From an uncultured Oscillospiraceae bacterium (GTDB lineage: Bacteria; Bacillota; Clostridia; Oscillospirales; Ruminococcaceae): a stretch of DNA of 64,000 nt. The notes below the pieces were generated by a model. That model saw nothing but the letters and a program-made list of their open reading frames with translations, did no database searches and was not told where the DNA came from. This document shows positions 16,997 to 26,668 of the stretch, one piece after another. Numbering within the stretch: position 1 is the stretch's first letter; each line of letters starts with the position of its first letter. A program made the position numbers and the translations under genes. The stretch is taken from the NCBI GenBank assembly GCA_900539695.1, contig UQDG01000001.1, forward strand, positions 124,001-188,000, given 5' to 3'.

Positions 16997-17380
16997 TTAC
17001 CGATTCAGAAAAATCCTCGCTGCGCAAGGGTCTGGGGCCTCCCAGTTGACGTACAAATCATTCAACGGGCAGGCGTGAGGGTTACGGATATGCTCGTCGA
17101 TCCAGCCTTTGTACAGCTCACAGAAGTTGGCTTTCGTGAGGATGGCGCGGCATTCGGACTTGTCCACAGTGGTGCTGAACAGGTATTCCACATCATGAAC
17201 CGGAACAATCACCGGCGCGCCGGCTGTGTCAAAGGCACAGAGCAGATTTTTACAGCCGCGGCTCACAGCGCGCTGGCAGTCGCCGCACTCGATATAGATG
17301 GTGTTGCGCCAGTCGCGGCCTGTGGTGCGCAGGAACTTGCAGAGATGCGAATTGGTGGAAGTAAAACAGGAAACGGACAA
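16997..17380 (-). CDS. Cysteine-containing hypothetical ICE protein
   Basis: 127 residues from a TTG start at 17380 preceded by GGAG. Seven or more cysteines occur, including IECGDCQRAVSRGCKNLLC, which could form one zinc site. No family is recognised. It is the last gene of the long leftward transfer operon, 51 bases after the adhesin gene. Confidence 0.5.
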   Translation of the reverse strand: MSVSCFTSTNSHLCKFLRTTGRDWRNTIYIECGDCQRAVSRGCKNLLCAFDTAGAPVIVPVHDVEYLFSTTVDKSECRAILTKANFCELYKGWIDEHIRNPHACPLNDLYVNWEAPDPCAARIFLNR

Positions 17381-17431
17381 AATATCACTCCAATCTCAAA
17401 TTGTGCGCAGCGTAACAACTCGGCACAGTTT

Positions 17432-20400
17432 TTATAAAATATTGCCGGTCTGCGGGAAAGTTTTCATAAGGGGAACGGGTGTGTCGGTGCGCTCATCATA
17501 CATGGCAAGATACCCTTCGGAAGATTTCTGCCAACCGCCGTCCTGCCATACGAACACAACAAGGGTATCGTTCATCTGCATGACTTTGAACGTAATGCTC
17601 TCGGCAACCAGATAACCGTTCGGGGCCAGTTCCTCCACCATCGTGTAGACGTGTTCGCTGGTGTCATCGGACAAAAGCAACAGATTTTTGTGCGGGTCTT
17701 TGGCGGCAGAACGTTCCGGCAGTACGCGGATAGCATGGTCGCCGTCCGTGGTCGTCCAGCGGTCAATGGTCGTGCCATAGGCATCGCGAATCGTTAGGCG
17801 GGCATCCGCCAGTTTTGCATTGGTGGCAATATCCCGTTTGGTGAGAATCAGCGAGTGCGCCGGGGCATCGTACATCGTGACTTTCTGAATTTCCCCGGTT
17901 TCCTGCACGGTGAAGTGAACCTCTTCGCTGAGCAGATACCCGGCCGGGGCGGCAGTTTCGGTCAGCGTATAGTCGCCGGGCTTCAGGCGCTCGATGCGGT
18001 GGGGCTGGCCGTTGGTTTCCCACTCGGCAATGGTGTTGCTGCTGGCATCGGTGATTTTCAGTTTTGCACCGGGCAGCTCGTGACCATCTGTCATGTCAGC
18101 CTTGAAGATTTCGACCTTGGTAAAATCGTCTTTCATCTCCACACGCTGAATATTCTCGGTAGGACCAACCTCAAAGGTAACGCTCTCGGCGCGGACATAG
18201 CCCTGCTCGATGGGAGCCACCGTTTCGGTCAGGGTGTAAGTTCCCATCGGGATGCGCTCCATATAGTGCGGTGTGCCGTCTGTAACCCATTCAGCAACGG
18301 TTTTGCCGTCTGCATCCGTGATTTTCAGCTTTGCGCCGCTGATTTCCTTGCCGGTGGCAATGTCGGTCTTGGAAATCTGCACTTTCGTGTAGTCGTCCTG
18401 CATGATAACGTGCTGGACCTTGCCGTTATCCTCGACTGTGAACTGAATGGCATTGGCAGGCACATACCCGGAATTATCGGGTACGAGCGTTTCCTCCAGT
18501 GTGTAGGTTTCGCCCGCAACCAGCACAGCCTCCATGTAGTGCGGCGTATCTTCGGACACCCATTCGTCCACAACATTGCCGTCTTTATCCAGCACACGCA
18601 GCGTGGCACCGGGGACTTCTTCGTGGGTCGTAATATCGGCTTTGCTGATTTTTACGCGGGTGGGCGCATCCAGCATCGTCACTGTCTGGCTGAATCCATC
18701 AGAATCTTTCAGCAGAATCCAGCTTGCAGAGTAGGTGATTTCGGCATCGGCGGGCTTTTCTGCAACCTGCTTATCGGCAAAGAACGCGGGAGCCGCCGCG
18801 CCGTTCAGATAGGCCTTGTCAAACGTCAGGTCGGAGAAGTCGCTCTCCCGCAGGCATTTGGCAATCGCGCGGTCGTTGGCGGCATCGGTGAAATTCACCA
18901 CCAGCGTGCCGTTCACGCAGTACCAGTTGGCAATGACAACGCCGTCTGCATCGGGATTCTTGCCCAGCAGCTTATCCCAGAAAGCGTGCAGCTTGGCGGA
19001 AATCGTAGCCACGGTATCGTCGGAAAACGCGGTGGGGGAGATAATGCTGCCAGACTGGTATGCTGTATCTTCGGATTCATGCAGAACCCAGACCGCCGTT
19101 TCCTGCAAGTAGGCATTATCGTCCGTGGCCTGCTCCAAGCGGAACTGAATCGAGCGGGCGGTGGTATAGCCGTCTGCCGGACAAGTCTCGGCCAAGGTAT
19201 AGACTTTTGAGGTATCGCGGTTCCCGGCAAAGTCGTGGGAAAGATGCAGCCCGCAAATCACATGAGCCGTATCGCTGCTCTCCCAGCTGTCCACCACATT
19301 GCCGTTCCAATCGGTCACGGTCAACGTGGCACCGGTCAGGGCAAAGGTGTCATCGGAATCAGAAGTGAAAGCGCGCTTGTCAATCTCCACGGTGGTCTGC
19401 TTGTCGGAGTGCAGGCAGTCAACGACCTGCCATGCAATGAACTGGTTTTCATAGGTGAACTCAACGGGAATCACACTCTGCTCAATCAGGTAGCCGTCCG
19501 GCACGCTGATTTCACGCAGATAGTAGCGGCCGCTGTTGGTCGTACAGTCGTGGGCATCGCTGCCGCCGTAATGTTCACCGCGCAGAGGAACGTCTACATC
19601 AAAATAGGCAAGGCCGTTTTCATCGGTGGTGGCTGTGCCCAGCAGAGTATCGGCGGCGGCCAGCAGCTCGCCGGAAATACTGTAAATGTCGTCTGCGGTG
19701 TACAGCTCATAGACGGCGCCCGCGACCATATTGGCATCAGCCGGGATGTCGGCGCGGTTGCTGCCGCCGTTCAAAAGGGAGGCGCGGGTCTTACAGCCGT
19801 CTGTATAGGGCGCTTCATCGGTCAAATCGCAGGTGTCGCGATCCAGCTTATACAGCCCGACACCGACTTTGCCCTCCTCAACGATCGGCAGCACACGGGC
19901 ATTCTCAAAGACAAGAACCTGCTTTTCAATCTGCTCGGCATTGGCGTTGCCTACATTTATAATAGAGTAGTCGTACACAACATCACCGTCCTGCGTGTGG
20001 TCGATGATGCTTTTTGCAAGAACGAGGTCGTTATACTGGTTGTCCCAGTCCAGCACCACGGTGTAAGTGTGGTCGGTGTGGACAAAACCGTAAGGGGCCT
20101 GCACCTCGGAAATCGTGTAGGTACCCAGCGGCAGCGTGATAGTGACTTCGCCTTTCGTGCCATCGTGGGTTACTTTCAAGAAATCATAGGTGGCGAGTGT
20201 CCGCGTGGGGCTGAATCGGACTTCGTCCACCTGCCCGTCTTCGGCAGTGGTAACGGTAGCGACAAGGTCGCCATCTGCGTACCAGAGTGTGCCTTGATTG
20301 TCCGGCGTGGGAATATCGCCCTGCGCGTGGATCTCATAGGTGGCATTGGCAAGGTTATCGGACTCGTACACGAACTGTCCGTTTTCGTACCCGGTCAGCA

Positions 20401-23400
20401 CGTTACCAATTTTGCGGATTTTGATTTGCCCCAATGTCTCGTGGTTATAGTAGTTTTCGGTGATGACGTAGTCGTCCATGCCGTCGGCGCTGCCGCCGCT
20501 GACCTGATACACACGGTCCGAGGTCAGCTCAAACACGACATTGTACTGGCGGTCGTTGAAATACCCGCGTGGACCTTCGATCTCGACGATGCGGTACCTG
20601 CCCAGCGGCAGTTTTTCCGGGGTCTTCATTTCGCCGTTGGAATCGGTATAGAAAGTGCTGGTCTTTGCCCAGGCATTGCCGGATTTCGGGTCGTTCATCT
20701 CCACAAGGGTTTCACGGCCGTCCTCGGCAATGTAGTAAATGTTGAACGCAGTGTCGGCAATTTTGACAGGCTTGCCCGTCTCAATGTCGATTTTGACAAG
20801 CTGCAAGTAGCCCTCCAACTCTTCATCCAGAATGTTGTAGGTTATGTAGCTGCCGCTGGGCGTTGTGATGCTGCCGGCAGGCACAGTAAAGCTGCTCTGC
20901 GGGCTGGATGCATTGACATTGATAAGGAACGGTTCAGCCTGAAAAACATCCTTCGGTACGGTGGTTTCCACGACGATGTACTGGCCGTAAGGAAGCCCCT
21001 GCACACGCAGGATGCCTTCCTCGTTCGTGAAGATCTCGGATAAGCGATATTCTTGCGCATTGTTGGTCGGCACCCAGCCAAGACCCTGCCCGTTGGCAAA
21101 ATCGCCGTCTGCGGTCAAGGTTGCGTTATAGCGGGTGACGACGGCGGTGTCACTCTCGTACATCGTTGCAACAGCCTGTTCTTCGTCAGAAAAATCAAAT
21201 TTCAGCGTGTCCTGATCGTAGCTGGATTTACGGTAGACATCCAGAATGCTGGCGGTATCGTAACTGCCATCGGCGTTTTGGGCAAACTGGTCTGCCTTGC
21301 TCAGCAGCGATACACGGTACACTTTGAACCCGGCACCGCCCAGCTTAATGGCAGGGGAGGGCTGACCGGTGGTGGACACCAGCTTTTGCAGACTGAACCC
21401 GGATTTCAGTACTTCGTCCTGCGTCTGATCTTCAGCGCGGACAACGTAAGTGGATTCATCTGCATAAGTAAGGGATTGATAGTGGTTGACTTCATCACAG
21501 AGATAGCCTTTCGCAAAGGACAGGTAGTAGCCGTCATAGGTCTTGCTGCCGTCTAAGGCGCGACTCTCGGCAACAGCAGAATATTGGTTGCGGTAGACAT
21601 AGTCGATGTATTCTGTGCCATTGCTGGCGAGGGCGGCATAGCTGCCGGTAGGCTCCAGCTTTTTGTTGAGCAGGGGATACTTGCCGGAAAGATAATACTG
21701 CCCGTTGGAATCCACGGGGATCACGATGCCGGTGGCGCGCTCCACAAGGTAGTAACGACCTAAGTAGAGATTAGAAAACGCCAGCTTGCCGTCCTTGATG
21801 GCGGCGGAGGCTACAAGGTAATCCTTTTTCAGCACCGGGAGATAGTCGGACTTCCATGCGCCGTTGGTAAGCACGGTGGTATGCCAGATGGGGTTGCCGC
21901 TGGAATCGGTGATCTTGGAGTAATCGACAATGCCGGAAACGCCGTTCGGATGAAGAATGTCCTCGGCGGCATACAGGTCGTACACGGCACCTTCAAGCGT
22001 TGAGTCGCCATTACTGCCTGCGGCCAGATACCGGGCGGCATCAAAGTCTGCTTTGGAGAGAGTGATGCTGCCGAGAGTGCGGTCGTTCTGCATGGTGTCG
22101 ACATCGGCGTGCATGGTGTAGGAATCCTCGTTGCTGGCAATACCTGTAGGATCGGTGGTATAGGTCTTATCCGCATTGCGACTGCCAAATGTAATTGTGA
22201 CGATGCCCTCGCCGGTGTCGATGAGCGTACCACCGCTGTTGGCCGTGGTAATGTCGGCGTTATAGTCCGCGTTGCCCAGCCAAATCGTCTGACCGTCTAA
22301 TGCTTTCGTGATTTCAAAGGCATACGCCCGCTTACCCAGCACAGAGCCTGCCGTGCCGGGTTTGGTTACATCCGTCCAATCGCCGTAGTACCCGCTGGGT
22401 GCGCGGCTCTCCACGATGACGAACTTGCCCTCGTTGCGCTGGGTGTAGAACAAATCATCCGAACCGCCCGCATAGTCACTGTGGTTGATGACTTTGTAAG
22501 TTCCATCTGCTTGGCGCTCAACCTTGTACTGGTTGTACCCACCATTGGGGATGTAGCACTGCCGGACGGTATCCCACTCGAAAATCTTAAACTCGGTATC
22601 GCTCTTGATGCGCTGCTTGGTTTCGCTGTCGATTTTGTCGATGCTGACCTTGACCGACCACTCATCGTTTTTCATCTGGTAATAGTTCGAGCTGTTGGCA
22701 GGAACAGTAATCGTCTGGTGGCTGCTCAGAGCACCAGACGTGGTATCGAAGCCGTGCGGAATGGTGATTTCATCGTAGCTAAACGTAATATTTGCAAGCT
22801 GTGCCCGCGCCGAGGCGATGGCAGCATCTACCATACCTTGTGCTTCGTTTTTCAGTTGGTTGATGGCTGCATTTTTGGCAGCCTCGGCAGCGGCATCCGC
22901 TTCAGCCTGGCTGGTGAACGGTCCTTCCTGCCCGCTGAGTGTGCTTGTGCTGGTCTTGGACACCTCATAATGTACTGTCCATGAGGCAGAACCATCGCCG
23001 CCATTCAAATGGTAGTTGTCGTCCTGCGTGTGACCGCTGGTGGTAATGGTCTGCGCTCCGGCAGGAGTCATCTTCCAACTACCGCCGTCCACACTGCCGC
23101 TGGTCTGGCTTGGAGTGACGGTAATGACTGCACCATCCACTTTCTCCAGCGTATTCAGCTGATACTTATCGGTGTTGACGGTGAACGTCAGATCAAAGCT
23201 GCCTCTGGCGCTCTGTGCAGGAGCGGTCCATGAAGCAGAATAATACTGCGGCTCAGGAGCACTCGGCACGTCCGGAATTTCGGTGCCGCCAGCAATTTCC
23301 TCACCAACCAGCGCCACAATCTGCCATGCGTAGCCTGCGGGCGGATTATAAATGTAAGTGTAATAACCGTTCTCACCAGACTGCACCGCCGTGCCGTCTG

Positions 23401-24514
23401 CCAATTCTTCGGCGGCAGCAACATAGGCCTGCGCAGCATAACTATCAGGATAGTTGGTAATGATCCACTGCTGGGTTTCATCGTAGATCTCACTGATGAG
23501 GTCGGGCTGCTCTGTATCCGCGCTCATAACAACGGGCTTGCTGTCCAGCATATCGAGACTCAACTGACCGAGGCCGCCCCAAATGTTGATTTGGTTCGCG
23601 TAATGGTTGCCGGGGGTGTACTGGCCGGGCTCAAGGCGAGACACATGGTCAAAAGTGTAGGTCGGGCAGCCATTGGGCTGACCGTTCAGACCATGACTGC
23701 AACAGTAGGCTTCTTGTCCGTTGAACCAAATAAGCCAAGTGCCGCCCTCTTTGGCAATGCTGGTGATTTTGCCGGTGGCATAGGGCGGGGTAGGACCTGC
23801 TGCGAGTGTTGCAACACCGTTATCGGCATAAAGCTGTGCAGGGGCTGCATCATCCGACAATTGTACATGAATAGATTTCTGTAAAGTGGTGCCGTCCGAG
23901 CTGGCGTAAACAAACTGCGCAGTGAAGTCAGAAAAAGCCTTCACATAAAAGCCTGTTGCAGCCGCAGATTGCTCGGCGTAAGTCTGATGTAGGATTTTGG
24001 CTTGCTCGGCATCATCGGCAGAAATGAGGTCTGCATCAGTAGATGCGTAGCTGAGAACCTCCACCCCTTTCGGAAGTACAACTTCTGCTGTTGCACTGTT
24101 TGCGGGGTATTCGGTTTGTACCAACAGAGGAACTACCGCATAATCTGCATCGGGATTGCGGCCAACGATGACGGTGCTTTCATTTCCGTTCAGCGCATCG
24201 GCGTCCATGTGGGCATCGGTACCATCATACAGGTCAGATACCCATGCCGAGATGCTGATTTTCGTCTCACCGGTTGCCACAGGCAGCCCCATGCTGCCGA
24301 GATAACTACCAGTAGGTGCATCGGGCAAATCGTTGTACAGATTTTCGGTAATCTGAGAAAGGTCTGGGGTTACGCTGTCCGTAATTTCGGGAACAAATGT
24401 ATCTGCTATCTCTGGCGTGGAAATCTCCTCGGCCGAGGCAGCAGGAATCATCGTACAGCACATGGCACCCGCCATGAGCGCCGCAGATAAGCGGTGTTTG
24501 AGTTTATATTGCAT
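17432..24514 (-). CDS. Giant Cna-B/SpaA-type surface adhesin
   Basis: 2360 residues with a signal peptide (MQYKLKHRLSAALMAGAMCC, cleavage near AASAEE). A likely thioester domain lies near residues 245-370 (QEAYCCSHGL with its reactive Cys). Many Cna-B/SpaA domains follow, each with a start such as SITLSKADF or VSIDKIDSETK and an end with an E in TLTET-type strands, which form Lys-Asn isopeptide bonds. The last 400 residues are four tandem repeats of about 90 residues starting near 1950, 2041, 2130 and 2220. The C-terminus is TFPQTGNIL and stops there: no membrane helix or charged tail follows. Encoded with sortase B, it is probably the mating-contact or host-binding adhesin of the element. 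Confidence 0.85.
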   Translation of the reverse strand: MQYKLKHRLSAALMAGAMCCTMIPAASAEEISTPEIADTFVPEITDSVTPDLSQITENLYNDLPDAPTGSYLGSMGLPVATGETKISISAWVSDLYDGTDAHMDADALNGNESTVIVGRNPDADYAVVPLLVQTEYPANSATAEVVLPKGVEVLSYASTDADLISADDAEQAKILHQTYAEQSAAATGFYVKAFSDFTAQFVYASSDGTTLQKSIHVQLSDDAAPAQLYADNGVATLAAGPTPPYATGKITSIAKEGGTWLIWFNGQEAYCCSHGLNGQPNGCPTYTFDHVSRLEPGQYTPGNHYANQINIWGGLGQLSLDMLDSKPVVMSADTEQPDLISEIYDETQQWIITNYPDSYAAQAYVAAAEELADGTAVQSGENGYYTYIYNPPAGYAWQIVALVGEEIAGGTEIPDVPSAPEPQYYSASWTAPAQSARGSFDLTFTVNTDKYQLNTLEKVDGAVITVTPSQTSGSVDGGSWKMTPAGAQTITTSGHTQDDNYHLNGGDGSASWTVHYEVSKTSTSTLSGQEGPFTSQAEADAAAEAAKNAAINQLKNEAQGMVDAAIASARAQLANITFSYDEITIPHGFDTTSGALSSHQTITVPANSSNYYQMKNDEWSVKVSIDKIDSETKQRIKSDTEFKIFEWDTVRQCYIPNGGYNQYKVERQADGTYKVINHSDYAGGSDDLFYTQRNEGKFVIVESRAPSGYYGDWTDVTKPGTAGSVLGKRAYAFEITKALDGQTIWLGNADYNADITTANSGGTLIDTGEGIVTITFGSRNADKTYTTDPTGIASNEDSYTMHADVDTMQNDRTLGSITLSKADFDAARYLAAGSNGDSTLEGAVYDLYAAEDILHPNGVSGIVDYSKITDSSGNPIWHTTVLTNGAWKSDYLPVLKKDYLVASAAIKDGKLAFSNLYLGRYYLVERATGIVIPVDSNGQYYLSGKYPLLNKKLEPTGSYAALASNGTEYIDYVYRNQYSAVAESRALDGSKTYDGYYLSFAKGYLCDEVNHYQSLTYADESTYVVRAEDQTQDEVLKSGFSLQKLVSTTGQPSPAIKLGGAGFKVYRVSLLSKADQFAQNADGSYDTASILDVYRKSSYDQDTLKFDFSDEEQAVATMYESDTAVVTRYNATLTADGDFANGQGLGWVPTNNAQEYRLSEIFTNEEGILRVQGLPYGQYIVVETTVPKDVFQAEPFLINVNASSPQSSFTVPAGSITTPSGSYITYNILDEELEGYLQLVKIDIETGKPVKIADTAFNIYYIAEDGRETLVEMNDPKSGNAWAKTSTFYTDSNGEMKTPEKLPLGRYRIVEIEGPRGYFNDRQYNVVFELTSDRVYQVSGGSADGMDDYVITENYYNHETLGQIKIRKIGNVLTGYENGQFVYESDNLANATYEIHAQGDIPTPDNQGTLWYADGDLVATVTTAEDGQVDEVRFSPTRTLATYDFLKVTHDGTKGEVTITLPLGTYTISEVQAPYGFVHTDHTYTVVLDWDNQYNDLVLAKSIIDHTQDGDVVYDYSIINVGNANAEQIEKQVLVFENARVLPIVEEGKVGVGLYKLDRDTCDLTDEAPYTDGCKTRASLLNGGSNRADIPADANMVAGAVYELYTADDIYSISGELLAAADTLLGTATTDENGLAYFDVDVPLRGEHYGGSDAHDCTTNSGRYYLREISVPDGYLIEQSVIPVEFTYENQFIAWQVVDCLHSDKQTTVEIDKRAFTSDSDDTFALTGATLTVTDWNGNVVDSWESSDTAHVICGLHLSHDFAGNRDTSKVYTLAETCPADGYTTARSIQFRLEQATDDNAYLQETAVWVLHESEDTAYQSGSIISPTAFSDDTVATISAKLHAFWDKLLGKNPDADGVVIANWYCVNGTLVVNFTDAANDRAIAKCLRESDFSDLTFDKAYLNGAAAPAFFADKQVAEKPADAEITYSASWILLKDSDGFSQTVTMLDAPTRVKISKADITTHEEVPGATLRVLDKDGNVVDEWVSEDTPHYMEAVLVAGETYTLEETLVPDNSGYVPANAIQFTVEDNGKVQHVIMQDDYTKVQISKTDIATGKEISGAKLKITDADGKTVAEWVTDGTPHYMERIPMGTYTLTETVAPIEQGYVRAESVTFEVGPTENIQRVEMKDDFTKVEIFKADMTDGHELPGAKLKITDASSNTIAEWETNGQPHRIERLKPGDYTLTETAAPAGYLLSEEVHFTVQETGEIQKVTMYDAPAHSLILTKRDIATNAKLADARLTIRDAYGTTIDRWTTTDGDHAIRVLPERSAAKDPHKNLLLLSDDTSEHVYTMVEELAPNGYLVAESITFKVMQMNDTLVVFVWQDGGWQKSSEGYLAMYDERTDTPVPLMKTFPQTGNIL

Positions 24515-24561
24515 TGCATATCTCCTTGTGTGGTTTTATACGTCAAAAGAGTGCGTGCGAT

Positions 24562-25329
24562 TTAGGATTTTACATCTGCACCACCTCCATCAATCAGCTT
24601 GGCAACGACCAACAGGCGGCTGTTAGGGTCTGCCGTGCAGGTGGAAAGCGTCAGAATATGGTCATCAGTCGTCACGTCCACACCGTAGTCGAACGCACAG
24701 CCGGCAACAGCCTTGTCCAGAATTTGCTGAAATGCTGCATCGTCCGGGTCAGCCTGAATACAATCGGTATCATCGTTTGCATCGCAGACCCACACACTGA
24801 AAATCTGGTACGCCAACTTTTCATCTGCCAGCGAAACATAAATGTACGGGTTTTCCTGCCCGAACTCGAACACGCGGTATTTGTGCAGATCCTCAAACCC
24901 GCCGGTATAATCTTCGTCGGTAAACGTATGCCCGTAAAAAATCAGATTGCGAGAAACTTTTACGCTGCTGTCCATGCGGCAGGCATAGTCGGCGTAGATG
25001 CAGCCGTGGTAATCCTCGGACCCATTCTCGTCACGGCGCAGATAATAGTCATTGTCGCCGTACTGCTGCACAGGCGCGTCAATGTTTGTGCCGGGAATCG
25101 TGATCCACGCCACGGTGTCCGGGTTTTCTTTCTGCGCGGCGGCAAGTCGTTCATCGGGTGGCTCAACATGTTCGGCCTGTTCCCACGCGGGCATCACTGA
25201 ATTTTCATTACCGGAACGCCCGAAAAGCAAGAACCCAGCCAACAGCAGCCCGACCAAAACAAAAATAATGACGAGTCGCAGCAAATCGGGATTGGCGGTA
25301 TCGCAGAAGCGTTTGAATTTTTCTCTCAC
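24562..25329 (-). CDS. srtB: Class B sortase
   Basis: 255 residues: N-terminal membrane anchor (LRLVIIFVLVGLLLAGFLLF), then the sortase barrel. Catalytic residues are visible: His in NLIFYGHTF, Cys in LTLSTCTAD and Arg in NSRLLVVAK; VAWITIPGTNIDAPVQQ is the class B opening strand. Sortases join a C-terminal sorting motif of a surface protein to peptidoglycan or a pilus. It directly precedes the adhesin gene (47 bases), the expected substrate, although that substrate lacks a full sorting signal. The upstream gene overlaps by four bases. Confidence 0.9.
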   Translation of the reverse strand: MREKFKRFCDTANPDLLRLVIIFVLVGLLLAGFLLFGRSGNENSVMPAWEQAEHVEPPDERLAAAQKENPDTVAWITIPGTNIDAPVQQYGDNDYYLRRDENGSEDYHGCIYADYACRMDSSVKVSRNLIFYGHTFTDEDYTGGFEDLHKYRVFEFGQENPYIYVSLADEKLAYQIFSVWVCDANDDTDCIQADPDDAAFQQILDKAVAGCAFDYGVDVTTDDHILTLSTCTADPNSRLLVVAKLIDGGGADVKS

Positions 25330-25727
25330 TGCGGCACCTCCGCAACATCATCTTCCTGCCACGGCAGGCGGGGCAGGGGCGCGTAGTGGCGGCCGTTCGG
25401 CTCGACCCAACTGCCCTGGCCGCCGGCAAAAATGTGGATGTTGAACGAGTTCAGCACGGTCAAAAAACTCTCCATGTCGGCGGCATCACAGCAGAGTGAA
25501 TCCCGGTTGCCGATCAGCAGCACATCGAAGCGATGCTGCTCGGCATCCTGCAAAATCTCCTTGACGGCGGGGCGCATGAGCAGCGGCACAGGCTCGTTTG
25601 TCTCGGAAATGCGTTCTTTCTGTACGCCCCACTGCAATTTGCGGGCGGCGCGCTGGCAGGCAAGGCGCTGTCTGCCCATGCTGGCAAGATTCTTCGGGTC
25701 GGACTGGTAAAGGCATTGTGCAATCAT
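25326..25727 (-). CDS. Resolvase-like hypothetical ICE protein
   Basis: 133 residues from the ATG at 25727 with an AAGGAGG site. The middle (HRFDVLLIGNRDSLCCDAADMESFLTVLN, then FNIHIFAGGQGSW) recalls the core of serine-recombinase N-terminal domains, where a strand with D and R is followed by a helix, but no active-site Ser is evident and no DNA-binding part is present. It is translationally coupled to the sortase gene. The recombinase link is a weak resemblance only; it may be an unrelated ICE protein. Confidence 0.4.
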   Translation of the reverse strand: MIAQCLYQSDPKNLASMGRQRLACQRAARKLQWGVQKERISETNEPVPLLMRPAVKEILQDAEQHRFDVLLIGNRDSLCCDAADMESFLTVLNSFNIHIFAGGQGSWVEPNGRHYAPLPRLPWQEDDVAEVPQ

Positions 25728-25740
25728 GGTGTTTTCCTCC

Positions 25741-25881
25741 TTAGTATTTCGGCTTGTGATAGACTTCTTTGTGCAGCGCCACCGCATGGCGGCGTTCATG
25801 CCATAGGAACAGGTAGTGCAGGACCATCCCGCTGCCGACCAGCGGCAGCAGAACTTTTGCCCAATCAGAGATTCTCTTCAT
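25741..25881 (-). CDS. Small single-span membrane protein of the transfer operon
   Basis: 46 residues (MKRISDWAKVLLPLVGSGMV, then LHYLFLWHERRH). One hydrophobic segment is followed by a basic tail. ATG at 25881 with GAGGATG upstream; the 3' end of the preceding gene overlaps. No family known. Small membrane proteins are usual in transfer operons. Confidence 0.45.
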   Translation of the reverse strand: MKRISDWAKVLLPLVGSGMVLHYLFLWHERRHAVALHKEVYHKPKY

Positions 25882-26668
25882 CGTCATCCTCATTTCTGCC
25901 GCCGAGGACAATATCCCCGGATGGCACATAGACTTTCGGCGCAGGTGCGGGCTTTGCAGGCTCAGCCGTATGGGTAGGTTCTTTGCGCAGCAGGTGGGTA
26001 ATAATCAGCAGCACCGCGATAAAGAGCAGCGCGCAGGCGATACCCGTAATCAGCAGGGCAGGGGTAATGCCGCTTTCCGCCGCAGCAACCACCACAGGTG
26101 CAGAAATCGGCGCGTACAGCAGCGTGTAATGCACCGTTCCGGCCTCGGTGCGGGTGACCGTTCCAGCGTAATGCGCTGTTGCCATATAGGTACTGTCGGC
26201 CTGCAAAGTTTCGCCAATCGTAATGTCCTGCAAGGTCAGCGTGCCGGAAAAACCGTACTCGTCATCGTAGGCAACAGACTCTTTCACATCATTGCGGGCG
26301 GTTTCGGCATCGGCGCTGCGCACAGACAATTCAAAATCCTGCGTGACCTCTTTCTCCTCGGTCACACCGCCCTCCACAGACTGCGTAACGCCCCATAAGG
26401 TGTAATCGACGCCGTTCCACTGCATAGTGCTTTCGGTCAGGTCGGCAACGGTTGTGCCATACGGTACGCTGTACTGCTTGACGACAAGCAGCTGCCCGCC
26501 GTTTTCCTGCCACGAGATGCTGTCCGGGTAGAACAGCGACGCCGTATCTTCCGGCGGCAATCCCACCAACTCCGGGGCAGGGGTGGGTGTGGGTTCCTCG
26601 GCAAAGGCTGCGGTGGCGGTGCCCAGTGACAGCAGGCAGCACAGGGCAGTGATAACAGGTTTCTTCAT
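25865..26668 (-). CDS. Cell-envelope ICE protein with signal peptide and C-terminal membrane span (CD1107-like)
   Basis: 267 residues from the ATG at 26668, which overlaps the VirB4 stop (TAATG). It has a signal peptide (MKKPVITALCCLLSLGTATAAFA), an outside beta-rich domain, a membrane span near residue 205 (ALLITGIACALLFIAVLLIITHLL) and a proline-rich acidic tail inside. This layout and position directly after VirB4 match the CD1107-type mobile-element proteins of clostridial ICEs. Probable role in the transfer channel at the cell surface; function not proven. Confidence 0.6.
   Translation of the reverse strand: MKKPVITALCCLLSLGTATAAFAEEPTPTPAPELVGLPPEDTASLFYPDSISWQENGGQLLVVKQYSVPYGTTVADLTESTMQWNGVDYTLWGVTQSVEGGVTEEKEVTQDFELSVRSADAETARNDVKESVAYDDEYGFSGTLTLQDITIGETLQADSTYMATAHYAGTVTRTEAGTVHYTLLYAPISAPVVVAAAESGITPALLITGIACALLFIAVLLIITHLLRKEPTHTAEPAKPAPAPKVYVPSGDIVLGGRNEDDDEENL

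Noticed and set aside
19235..21043. A 602-codon plus-strand frame inside the adhesin gene.
   Set aside because: It mirrors the Cna-B repeats on the other strand, has no ribosome site and no recognisable fold.
25326..25727. Element integrase or resolvase.
   Set aside because: Only a weak resemblance to a serine-recombinase core without an active-site Ser. No convincing integrase, relaxase or attachment site was seen, so the ICE ends probably lie outside the window.
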